64,000 nt of DNA from Methylophaga sp. (lineage in GTDB: Bacteria > Pseudomonadota > Gammaproteobacteria > Nitrosococcales > Methylophagaceae): the NCBI RefSeq assembly GCF_030651745.1, contig NZ_JAUSCC010000115.1, forward strand, positions 18,265-82,264. The letters are read 5' to 3'. Shown here in pieces: positions 18,373-26,535 of the stretch. Position 1 is the first letter of the stretch, and each line of letters opens with the position of its first letter. Below the pieces are notes generated by a model. That model was given only the letters and a program-made list of their open reading frames with translations, made no database searches and had not been told where the DNA came from. Position numbers and translations under genes: made by a program.

Positions 18373-18545
18373 ACTTTTCTCCTTATCGCGGTAACACACG
18401 AGGTTCAACTATTTAAAAGCTATAAAAGCTTTTTCAATAATTTATACCTAATTTATGACTGCTTACAGATCCGAATGATGTAACTGACAAATAGCGGGAG
18501 AACCATCGAGCAAACCGATGGAAATGGATTGTGAGAAGGTTTTTT

Positions 18546-18917
18546 TTATGATTGAGCCAACATCAATACATATCCGTCAGGATCTTCAAGTCTTAACTCG
18601 CCATTAGGCATATAGAACGGATAGTTAATTGCACCCGGCTTATGGCCCAGTTCGGCCATAATATTGTGGGTCTGCTTGATATCGTCAAAGTACAGATAGA
18701 AAAGAATAGCTTGCTGGGATGCGTCAATTGGCGCTGACGCCAGCCCCAGCATCAGATTGGCTTGTTCACTTTGTAGCCAAGCCCAACTGAGTGCCGTCTG
18801 TCCATCCGCAATAATGCTATTCGCCACGGTGAAGCCAAGATCAGCGTAGAACTTGATGCTTCGTTCGACCTCCGCGACATGTGCAAAGGCGACCAGCGAT
18901 TTTGTTTGAATGGTCAT
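18546..18917 (-). CDS. VOC-family (glyoxalase/bleomycin-resistance fold) protein
   Basis: 123 residues with the two beta-alpha-beta-beta-beta modules of the vicinal-oxygen-chelate fold: LVAFAHVAEVERSIKFYADL at the start and LEDPDGYVLML at the end (the E/D pair near the C-terminus is typical). GGAGATAAT precedes the ATG. Members include glyoxalases, dioxygenases and drug-binding proteins; no specific activity can be assigned. The 27-base gap to the upstream acyltransferase-like gene suggests co-transcription. Confidence 0.85.
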   Translation of the reverse strand: MTIQTKSLVAFAHVAEVERSIKFYADLGFTVANSIIADGQTALSWAWLQSEQANLMLGLASAPIDASQQAILFYLYFDDIKQTHNIMAELGHKPGAINYPFYMPNGELRLEDPDGYVLMLAQS

Positions 18918-18944
18918 ATTATCTCCATATTCATTTGAGCTGAT

Positions 18945-20021
18945 TTAAGCATTACTCGATTTTCGAACCCTTAACCAGCCACGCAAACTCAGGTCTGAAA
19001 GCAGGATGACCACGAACATTGCCAACAACGTATTGATGAAGCTGAGCTGCTGCACACCGACCGCCATCAGTCCCCAACCGATAATAATCCATTGCAGAAT
19101 ATAAATGGCGGTAACATGTTTGCTCCAAAAGAACAGTAATTCCACAACACGATTTAAAGCAATATTTTCGACAACAAATCGACATATCCCCAACCAGAGC
19201 AAAACAAAACCGCTGATCCAGATCGTCGCCCCGGGTCCACTTCGCAAAAAATACGGGTAATGAAAATCCATATTCGATAATGTCAATAACGTACCGACAA
19301 GCAGTAAAGCAAGACCAAGCCATAGCGTATTGATAAAGAAACGTTTAGGAGAATTAGTCCGTTTAAACCAAAAACCGAATGCCATTCCAAACAGCGGGTA
19401 AGCCAACCAGGGAAATAACGGAAACATCGAACCTTGATATTTGTTTCCCCACAATAATTTCAACACTTCATCAAGCACAATCCAGCCACTGGAAATATCC
19501 CAAAGCAGCGGTGAGAGAAAAACAACGATCACCCCTGTGGCCAACCAGTATTTTGGCTGAGGAAAGTAGTGTTTGAGAAAAACGCAGATGGCAAATGCAA
19601 GTCCGGCGAATTGCAGAATATCGACAATCAGAAATTCGCTCAAGGGCGAAACCCCACCCGCTTCCAGTTCAGCATAGCTCACCAGTCCCAATTGCAACGA
19701 TAGCCACAATGGAATAGAACCGCGTAACAGATTGAGCACATAACCGATAACAAACAGCCATGCAGCTCGGCGCAGACCCGTGGCCACGTCCAGACGGGTC
19801 GAAAATACAATAAATATTCCCATGATAAACATAAACACTGGAGCTGCCGGCGGACTGCCAAGAAAGCTGACTACACTTCCAAACAGACTGCTGCGAACAT
19901 CCGCCTGACCGTAAAAGTCCAGCACATGTATCAGCATCATAAAGAGAATCGCCAGACCCCGTGCCAGATCAAAAGTAGCGATTCTTGAAGTATTTGATTT
20001 GAGATCGAGTGTTGAATCCAT
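18945..20021 (-). CDS. Heparan-alpha-glucosaminide acetyltransferase-like (DUF1624) membrane protein
   Basis: 358 residues from the ATG at 20021 (a TTG at 20030 is also in frame). About ten membrane helices. The first helix region FDLARGLAILFMMLIHVLDF contains the conserved histidine that serves as acetyl carrier in HGSNAT-type enzymes. The family moves acetyl groups across membranes to amino sugars or other acceptors; bacterial substrates are mostly unknown. A VOC protein gene follows on the same strand. Confidence 0.8.
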   Translation of the reverse strand: MDSTLDLKSNTSRIATFDLARGLAILFMMLIHVLDFYGQADVRSSLFGSVVSFLGSPPAAPVFMFIMGIFIVFSTRLDVATGLRRAAWLFVIGYVLNLLRGSIPLWLSLQLGLVSYAELEAGGVSPLSEFLIVDILQFAGLAFAICVFLKHYFPQPKYWLATGVIVVFLSPLLWDISSGWIVLDEVLKLLWGNKYQGSMFPLFPWLAYPLFGMAFGFWFKRTNSPKRFFINTLWLGLALLLVGTLLTLSNMDFHYPYFLRSGPGATIWISGFVLLWLGICRFVVENIALNRVVELLFFWSKHVTAIYILQWIIIGWGLMAVGVQQLSFINTLLAMFVVILLSDLSLRGWLRVRKSSNA

Positions 20022-20188
20022 TTTTACCAACAGGTTTGATAAGTATTTTTTCGAAGGGATCTAGCAAATTGGATGGTAAATCAAGGATAGCCGTCTAATG
20101 CTAGAAACAAGAGAGGTATATAAATTAAGGAACGATCTGAACGAGAAAAAGGTTCAAGAATGGAATATTTACTTACACATCAAAAATG

Positions 20189-20202
20189 TTGATCAAGATC
20201 AG
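20189..20202. promoter_or_regulatory. FNR/Anr-like box upstream of trhP
   Basis: TTGAT-CAAG-ATCAG matches nine of ten fixed positions of the FNR consensus TTGAT-N4-ATCAA. It lies 74 bases before the trhP start in a 254-base gap that otherwise shows nothing. Anaerobic control is an inference. Confidence 0.35.
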
Positions 20203-20275
20203 TAAATGTCTTTGTTTAGGCCTGTATAAGTTTTTGTTTGATTATAATTCCCGCTTTTTTTAATGGGTAAACCCG

Positions 20276-21634
20276 ATGAAAGCGCCTGAGTTACTGCTAC
20301 CTGCTGGAAGTCTCCAACATATGCATTATGCATTTGCTTTTGGTGCAGATGCGGTTTATGCCGGTCAACCTCGTTACAGTCTGCGTGTACGCAACAATGC
20401 CTTTCACAAGCTCGATATTTTGCAGCAGGGCATTGAGGAAGCGCATCAATTGGGCAAGCAGTTTTTTGTTGCCAGTAATCTGATGCCTCACAACGCAAAA
20501 ATCAAAACCTATATGAGTGATATGGAGCCGGTCATTGCTATGCAGCCGGATGCTCTGATTATGGCCGACCCGGGTTTGATCATGATGGTACGAGAACGCT
20601 GGCCAGAGATGCCAGTTCACTTATCCGTTCAGGCTAACACGGTCAATTATCAAGCGGTTCGGTTCTGGCAGTCTTTAGGTTTAAGCCGGGTAATTTTATC
20701 CCGTGAACTATCGCTCGATGAAATTGAAGAGATCCGCCAATTGTGTCCGGATATTGAACTGGAAGTATTTGTTCACGGAGCTTTATGCATTGCCTATTCC
20801 GGTCGATGTCTGTTATCAGGTTATTTCAATCACCGCGATCCGAACCAAGGAACCTGTACCAATGCCTGTCGCTGGGATTACAAAACCCATGCCAGCGATC
20901 AACAGGATGATTCGCCACAAAAAATTGATTTCAATGCCTTTTCTGCCCTGCAGGAACATCAACTTTCAGATTGTGGAGGCCAGCAAAGACATCCGCTTGC
21001 CGACAATATTTATCTTATCGAAGAAGCAAACCGACCTGGTGAATTGATGCCGATTTTTGAGGATGAGCATGGCACCTATATCATGAACTCAAAGGATCTG
21101 CGGGCCATTCAGCATATCGAACGTCTGAGCAAAATCGGCGTGGATTGCCTGAAGATCGAAGGACGCACCAAGTCGGTTTATTATGTCGCCAGAACCGCAC
21201 AGATTTACCGTCAGGCGATTGACGATGCAGTCGCTGGTCGGGCTTTTGATCCACGATTAATCGGCCAACTCGATAATCTTGCTAATCGTGGTTACACCGA
21301 TGGCTTTTATCAACGGCATCCGACTCAGGAACAACAAAACTATCTGCACGGTTATTCCAGCAATCTGCGTCAGCAATATGTGGGGGAAGTGGTTGGTTTT
21401 GATAATACCAAACAACGACTGGACATTGATGTACGCAACCAGTTTGGTATTGGCGATACGCTGGAACTGATAACACCTTCAGGCAATGTCAGCTTTAATC
21501 TGCAGGCGTTGTTTGATCAGCAAGACCAACCAATAGCAAAGGCTCCCGGCAGTGGTCATCGCGTCTGTCTGCCCTGGAATCAATCATGGCAAGGACCGGG
21601 ATTGTTGGCTAAGCATTTAACGGCAGAGACATAA
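20276..21634 (+). CDS. trhP: tRNA hydroxylation protein TrhP (U32 peptidase family, YegQ)
   Basis: 452 residues, practically the same length as E. coli YegQ/TrhP. The N-terminus ELLLPAGSLQHMHYAFAFGA, the central FVHGALCIAYSGRCLLSGYF and the following TCTNACRW hold the conserved U32 cysteines thought to ligate an iron-sulphur cluster, and KIEGRTKSVYYVA follows. In E. coli TrhP forms 5-hydroxyuridine at tRNA position 34 under prephenate supply, an O2-independent route. Despite the peptidase label it is not expected to be a protease. An FNR-like box upstream would fit an oxygen-independent enzyme. Confidence 0.92.
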   Translation: MKAPELLLPAGSLQHMHYAFAFGADAVYAGQPRYSLRVRNNAFHKLDILQQGIEEAHQLGKQFFVASNLMPHNAKIKTYMSDMEPVIAMQPDALIMADPGLIMMVRERWPEMPVHLSVQANTVNYQAVRFWQSLGLSRVILSRELSLDEIEEIRQLCPDIELEVFVHGALCIAYSGRCLLSGYFNHRDPNQGTCTNACRWDYKTHASDQQDDSPQKIDFNAFSALQEHQLSDCGGQQRHPLADNIYLIEEANRPGELMPIFEDEHGTYIMNSKDLRAIQHIERLSKIGVDCLKIEGRTKSVYYVARTAQIYRQAIDDAVAGRAFDPRLIGQLDNLANRGYTDGFYQRHPTQEQQNYLHGYSSNLRQQYVGEVVGFDNTKQRLDIDVRNQFGIGDTLELITPSGNVSFNLQALFDQQDQPIAKAPGSGHRVCLPWNQSWQGPGLLAKHLTAET

Positions 21635-21737
21635 GCAATGTAGTTTTATTAACCTGACGAGCAGTCAGTAACCGTTATCTCAGTCTGATTCATGCATAAC
21701 CTACACTTAATATGACACAGATAAAGTTACTTGAATT

Positions 21738-22658
21738 TCAATATTTTCGAAGCTCTTCTAGCTTCTTCAGATAATTATCCCGCAGGACCAGCCACTTATG
21801 CCATTGCCGCTGCAGCTCCTGATCTTGCCAGCCAGACAAGGCAATCACTGGTTCGCGAGCATTGGCAAAAACTTTGGTAATGGCTGAGGATTGTTTGCCA
21901 GTTAATAAGGTAATTTCTGTCAATTCATGATCGATGACCCAGCGAGCAAATTCCGGCAGGTGGCTGCGAAAAACCTGCATATCATGGAAATCCCCCAGCA
22001 GTTGTTGAACCTCTTTACACCACTCAACCAGTGCTTTTGCGTTATTAACTGTATCGATAAAAGGTTCGATCAGATAACGCAGATATTTAATTTCAATTCG
22101 TGCCAGGTGCGTTTCCTGCATCCCAGCTCGCAAAAGTTGGTTAATCAGCTCAATACGCTGTTCAACCGTTTTATCAAGCCATTGGCCTAAGCCAATACCC
22201 ATTTTTTGTTTGATCTGAGGTTCCAGTTCCTGCTTTGTAGAAAAACGTAACTCCGTCGACTGCTGATAGGCTTGTTTGCCATATTCAATCAGCTTATCAA
22301 GAGCAGGCATCTCACCAATCTGCTTTTGTGCCAAAGCCAACCAGGCCAGCATCACCTCATGATCACGCACTGGATTGCTCGAATTGGCCAGCGCCTTCAG
22401 CCGTTTACGAGTGGACTGTTTGGTTTTGACTTCATCGCGGGCGAGTTTTACCCACACCCGTAATCGACGCAGCTCAACACGCATATCATGTAATGCTTCG
22501 GGATCATTTTCTGCCGTTTGAAAATGTGTCCAGGCAGCATGAAAGGTCGTTTCTTTTTCCAGGATGACTTCTAGCAGCATCCTGCCTGCTGGTTTTGATA
22601 AGGCATTCTTAACATCAGCGATCGTATGAACCTGTATTTTCTTGCTTTTTTTACCCAT
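21738..22658 (-). CDS. CHAD-domain protein
   Basis: 306 residues forming one CHAD domain (conserved histidine alpha-helical domain). Characteristic segments are HDMRVELRRLRVWVKLARD, RDHEVMLAWLALA, RIEIKYLRYLIEPF and LGDFHDMQVFRSHL, with basic residues and histidines that line a polyphosphate-binding groove in studied members. No fused CYTH domain; a separate CYTH gene is present at 33774-34286. Probably binds polyphosphate in the cytoplasm or on granules. Monocistronic. Confidence 0.9.
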   Translation of the reverse strand: MGKKSKKIQVHTIADVKNALSKPAGRMLLEVILEKETTFHAAWTHFQTAENDPEALHDMRVELRRLRVWVKLARDEVKTKQSTRKRLKALANSSNPVRDHEVMLAWLALAQKQIGEMPALDKLIEYGKQAYQQSTELRFSTKQELEPQIKQKMGIGLGQWLDKTVEQRIELINQLLRAGMQETHLARIEIKYLRYLIEPFIDTVNNAKALVEWCKEVQQLLGDFHDMQVFRSHLPEFARWVIDHELTEITLLTGKQSSAITKVFANAREPVIALSGWQDQELQRQWHKWLVLRDNYLKKLEELRKY

Positions 22659-22767
22659 AAAGATATTAGCAATGCCTGGATCAGTTTTCTCACTATATCT
22701 GATTAGCTTGAGTCCGCGTAGCTAACAATCGAGTCAATTCGCTCCATTGATAACTTGAGTTACCCAC

Positions 22768-24111
22768 TTAAGCTGAGTTTCCATCAGTGCTATCAAATGC
22801 TTGATAAAAACAGATCCGATTAGAACCGGATTTTTTGGCTTTATACATGGCATGATCAGCAGCTTCCAGCATCGCGATAGAAGACATTTCATTTTCTGGA
22901 AACAGTGAGATGCCAATGCTAGTGGAAATCAGCACAGACTGTTGTACAAGATCAAACGGCATCGCAATCGCATCAATAATGGCCTGGGCCACAAGTTCAA
23001 CATCTTTTTGATGCTCAGCGCCGGTGAGAATCACGGTAAATTCATCACCGCCCAAACGGGCAACTGTATCTTCCTCTCGAACACAATTTGTCAGCCGCTC
23101 TGCCACGAGTTGCAAAACACGGTCCCCTGCTTCATGACCAAGCGTGTCGTTTACGACTTTAAAGCCATCAAGATCCAGGAAAAGCACAGCAAGAGGAAGA
23201 CTGCTACGCTTAACATGCTTGACCTCTTGTTCCAGACGATCCAGAAAAAGCCGCCGATTAGGCAGCCCTGTCAGAAGATCATGGTGTGCGTTGTGCCATA
23301 TTTTTTCTTCAGCAAGTGCTTGTTCTGTAATATCTCTGGAAATGCAGACTGTGGCTTCAGTATTTTGTTGCTCGTCCAACACTGGCGCAAGCAAATACTC
23401 GAACCTATCCCCCTGACCAGAGCTAAAGGTATGGACAAACTTGCCTCGGTGGGTCGATTGATCTGCCATCACCTTTTCTAGATTGTGTTGGAAATCCGCC
23501 GCGAACGGAAACCCAAGGTCAAAAGTGGATTTGCCTATAATCTCCTCGGGTGGCAAAGCAAAAAGATCGGCTGTGGCTTTATTTGCATAAATAAATCGGC
23601 CTTGAAGATCCAGTACATAAATCGGATCTGGTGATGCCAGCAGAATAGCCCCGAAAAGCCGTGTCTCCATTTCTTTCTCGGTTGCATACTGCTCTAACGA
23701 TTCGGCAACGGCCTTGTCGATGGCTTCATGAAATCGGGTGAGATCTTCAGGGTGTTCAAAAGGAATATCTTTATAAGCTTTGGTCCAGTGTGACACTACG
23801 CTCGCACGAAGCGCCCTGAACTCAGAAACTGTTTCCATAACGCTGAAACCACTGGTTTGCCGATCGCCGCCATGTACTTCTGCCCAGGACTCTTCGTCAC
23901 TCGTCGGCTCGAATCCTTTGGATTTAGCGATCTGTTCTGACTCACTTTGAGGCGTATCGAGATCGTCAGCAATTTCCAGCAACATATCTCTGGCATGATC
24001 GCGAAGCCCGGTTTTGCTCATATGCTTGGCATTTAGGATCGTTTTCGCGAATTCTTCCCAATCCTGAAGAATGGGTTCAATTTCTGCTCGAATAAAATCA
24101 GCTAACCGCAT
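22768..24111 (-). CDS. RsbRD_N-PAS-GGDEF diguanylate cyclase
   Basis: 447 residues. Residues about 1-140 resemble the RsbRD N-terminal helical sensor (FIRAEIEPILQDWEEFAK), about 150-270 are a PAS domain (ASPDPIYVLDLQGRFIYANK) and about 285-440 are GGDEF. The active-site loop is intact (RLGGDEFTVI), and an RxxD inhibitory site (REED) lies five residues upstream, so product inhibition is likely. It makes c-di-GMP from two GTP in the cytoplasm. No membrane segments. The PAS ligand is unknown. Confidence 0.9.
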   Translation of the reverse strand: MRLADFIRAEIEPILQDWEEFAKTILNAKHMSKTGLRDHARDMLLEIADDLDTPQSESEQIAKSKGFEPTSDEESWAEVHGGDRQTSGFSVMETVSEFRALRASVVSHWTKAYKDIPFEHPEDLTRFHEAIDKAVAESLEQYATEKEMETRLFGAILLASPDPIYVLDLQGRFIYANKATADLFALPPEEIIGKSTFDLGFPFAADFQHNLEKVMADQSTHRGKFVHTFSSGQGDRFEYLLAPVLDEQQNTEATVCISRDITEQALAEEKIWHNAHHDLLTGLPNRRLFLDRLEQEVKHVKRSSLPLAVLFLDLDGFKVVNDTLGHEAGDRVLQLVAERLTNCVREEDTVARLGGDEFTVILTGAEHQKDVELVAQAIIDAIAMPFDLVQQSVLISTSIGISLFPENEMSSIAMLEAADHAMYKAKKSGSNRICFYQAFDSTDGNSA

Positions 24112-24322
24112 TGTTCATTTGCATTTGTTTGACCCACATAGAATACGGAAACAACAAAATCTGAACATTTGGTTCAGAGCAGGATTTTCTCATATATGAG
24201 GGCCGAGCATTCGATATTTGGATTAACTGTATTAGGTGCAAAAAGCTGGAAGATGACTCACAAATGTGGGCAACATATAAAAAGAGTATCCCCTGGCCAT
24301 AGCAGGGTAACAATCGTCGTAT

Positions 24323-24616
24323 TTATGTTTGACCGGGATGCTGTTTTGATACTCGATCACGACAGCGCAAACCACCTAGTAGCGCGATAGCAATGATGCA
24401 AGCAGCTGTGATTAACGGATCATCATTTACCAGCATAATTCTGCCGAAGTACAGACTGGCAATCACCATCACAACCAGCGCCAGCAGCAAACAAGCTGCT
24501 GCCCCCACCCGAAAAGCTAATGGTCGGGAAATATTATTGTTGCGACACCACTGCCCGACAGCAGCTATATAAATGTAGTAGATCAGTATTCCGATTATCG
24601 CTGCAGTCAGTTGCAC
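24323..24616 (-). CDS. Small hypothetical membrane protein
   Basis: 97 residues from a GTG at 24616 with AGAGGA about 10 bases upstream. Three hydrophobic stretches (AAIIGILIYYIYIAAVG, ACLLLALVVMVIASLYF, ITAACIIAIALLGGL) and a basic tail. No family recognised. It lies 37 bases downstream of the TetR gene on the same strand and could be co-transcribed with it. Confidence 0.5.
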   Translation of the reverse strand: MQLTAAIIGILIYYIYIAAVGQWCRNNNISRPLAFRVGAAACLLLALVVMVIASLYFGRIMLVNDDPLITAACIIAIALLGGLRCRDRVSKQHPGQT

Positions 24617-24653
24617 GGCTAAAATCCTCTAACAATAATAAATCGGCAAATGT

Positions 24654-25289
24654 TCATTCTGATTCAGCCGCCAAAGGCTGTACTAATAGACCGAGCATTA
24701 ATGTCTCAACGATGCAGTCTATTTCATCTGCCAAAGCGTATTTACGGATATCTTGTAACCAGTCAAAACAGACACCAATCATAAAAGCATGGAACTGACG
24801 ACAAGCAATGGCTGGAGTAAGGCCAGCCCGTAAATTCCCGGCGAGCTGGACCTGTTCGAATAAGCTTTCTACTTTCGCTTCGGAGTGTTCAGAGAGTCGA
24901 GTGAACATGCTGATCCGTGGGTGGTCATCTTCTAGTTTTTCGCAGCGATGAAATACGATAGTTGCTGCCCGTTGCAACGCAAGGTCATAACAAATGGCTT
25001 TCAATGCATGTTTGGCAATGTTGCGAATACATATTTCGGGTGTTGTGCCGTTTTTCTCCAACGCATCATCCACAATCTCATCGAGAGGCGTGCGCACCCT
25101 CTCAAGCAGCGCATCAAACACTGCGGCTTTATCCTCAAAGTGCCAATATATGGCTCCTCGGGTGACTCCTGCGGCTTTAGCAATATCAGCCAAGGTGCTT
25201 CGGGATAGACCCTGAGCCAAAAAAGTAATTTCTGCAGCATCCAAAATCAGCTCTCGAGTACGTTCGGCATCAGCCTTACGTTGGGACAT
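24654..25289 (-). CDS. TetR-family repressor of the divergent RND pump (AcrR-like)
   Basis: 211 residues. The N-terminal helix-turn-helix is AcrR-like: RTRELILDAAEITFLAQGLS, then LADIAKAAGVTRGAIYWHFE. The C-terminal domain (about 85-205) is the variable ligand-binding part. Divergent from the RND operon; a 22-base perfect palindrome at 25373-25394 between them is the obvious operator. By analogy with AcrR it would repress the pump until a drug-like ligand binds. Confidence 0.92.
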   Translation of the reverse strand: MSQRKADAERTRELILDAAEITFLAQGLSRSTLADIAKAAGVTRGAIYWHFEDKAAVFDALLERVRTPLDEIVDDALEKNGTTPEICIRNIAKHALKAICYDLALQRAATIVFHRCEKLEDDHPRISMFTRLSEHSEAKVESLFEQVQLAGNLRAGLTPAIACRQFHAFMIGVCFDWLQDIRKYALADEIDCIVETLMLGLLVQPLAAESE

Positions 25290-25372
25290 GGCGACTCCAA
25301 TTTACAAATTTTTTCAATATTTTGACATTAAATAGATAGCAAAGTCTGTGTATCGATATTATTATACAACTC

Positions 25373-25394
25373 ACTGACATTCATGAATGTCAGT
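25373..25394. promoter_or_regulatory. TetR/AcrR-type operator palindrome
   Basis: A perfect 22-base palindrome; each half reads ACTGACATTCA outward to centre. The core ACATTCATGAATGT resembles the AcrR box in front of acrAB. It is 46 bases before the RND adaptor start and 84 bases from the repressor start, so one site could control both directions. Confidence 0.8.
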
Positions 25395-25439
25395 TAACCA
25401 TAATTTTCAAAATGCTGAAACTCTAGCAAGGAGCTTAAT

Positions 25440-26534
25440 GTGTCCGTTACTCGCCTCTATTTAATGCCAATCATAATAACTCTGCTGGTGATGACGGGAT
25501 GTGAGCAGCCCCCGGCAGAGTCAGTATTTCTGGCACAACCCGTTAAATTGATGACACTTGAACCAGGAACCGCCAGTGCAATGCGGCAGTTCCCGGCACA
25601 GGTGGAAGCCACCATCCGAAGTAATCTGTCTTTTCGAATAGCTGGTGAACTCATAGAACTCAAAGTCAAACCTGGCCAACGAGTTCACGCCGGTGATGTT
25701 ATCGCCCGCATCGATGATCGTAATGCAAGAAGTGAGTTAGATAGCGCCCGCGCACGCTTAGAATTAACCAAGGCCTCACTGGAACGTATGCGTTTTGCTT
25801 TGCAACACAAAGCCGTCAGCCAATCCCAGTTTGATGAAGCAGAAAATGATTGGCGGGCGGCTCGGGCCACTTTTGATCAGGCCGAAGAACAGCTCACACA
25901 CACCAAACTACGCGCTCCATATGATGGTGTAATTGCCCAAGTCCCAGCTGATAATCGGCAGTTTGTCCAAGTGCAGGAGACCGTCGCCATTATTCAACAA
26001 CCGGAACTGTTAGATGTGGTGTTTCATTTACCTGAACAAATTGTGCAGCGCATACCACATAGCAATGGGCACCCCTTCAGCGAGGATGCCTCGTTTGAAG
26101 TTCGCTTCAGCAACAGCGACAAGGTCTATCTCGCACAGCTAGCCTCTTATACAACCCAGGCCAACACGCAAAGCCTGACCTATGAAATTAAACTGACACT
26201 GCCACAACCTGACGATATCACGCTGCTGGATGGAATGAGTGCCACGGTTCGACTGGATTTGAACAAATTACAATCCAATACCGCAGCACCACTTTGGTAC
26301 CTGCCGCCTGAAGCGGTGAGTTATGCCGGAGATAACTCAACCCAAGCACAGATATGGCGCTATTCAAGCTCAGAACAGCTTGAAGCGGTTCCGGTCACTA
26401 TCGGCCGGTTAACCTCTAGCGGGCTGGAAGTTAGTGGTGAATTGATGGAGGGTGACCGCATCGTTGCAGCTGGTGCTGAACGTTTAACCTTAGACACCAA
26501 AGTAACCCCATGGGTAAAGGAACGGGGACTTTAA
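25440..26534 (+). CDS. RND efflux membrane-fusion (adaptor) lipoprotein
   Basis: 364 residues. The start is GTG at 25440 with AAGGAG 6 bases upstream (an overlapping ATG at 25438 is out of frame). The leader ends in a lipobox (LLVMTGC), so the adaptor is lipid-anchored in the periplasm. Domains: barrel/lipoyl halves (ELKVKPGQRVHAGDVIARID and TKLRAPYDGVIAQVPADN) around a helical hairpin (about 85-145), then beta-barrel and membrane-proximal domains. Links the RND pump encoded 1 base downstream to an outer-membrane channel, which must be encoded elsewhere. Confidence 0.92.
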   Translation: MSVTRLYLMPIIITLLVMTGCEQPPAESVFLAQPVKLMTLEPGTASAMRQFPAQVEATIRSNLSFRIAGELIELKVKPGQRVHAGDVIARIDDRNARSELDSARARLELTKASLERMRFALQHKAVSQSQFDEAENDWRAARATFDQAEEQLTHTKLRAPYDGVIAQVPADNRQFVQVQETVAIIQQPELLDVVFHLPEQIVQRIPHSNGHPFSEDASFEVRFSNSDKVYLAQLASYTTQANTQSLTYEIKLTLPQPDDITLLDGMSATVRLDLNKLQSNTAAPLWYLPPEAVSYAGDNSTQAQIWRYSSSEQLEAVPVTIGRLTSSGLEVSGELMEGDRIVAAGAERLTLDTKVTPWVKERGL

Positions 26535-26535
26535 T

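Noticed and set aside
24098..24313. 71-residue ORF between the PAS-GGDEF gene and the small membrane protein
   Set aside because: No ribosome site, no recognisable sequence, overlaps the start of the GGDEF gene.
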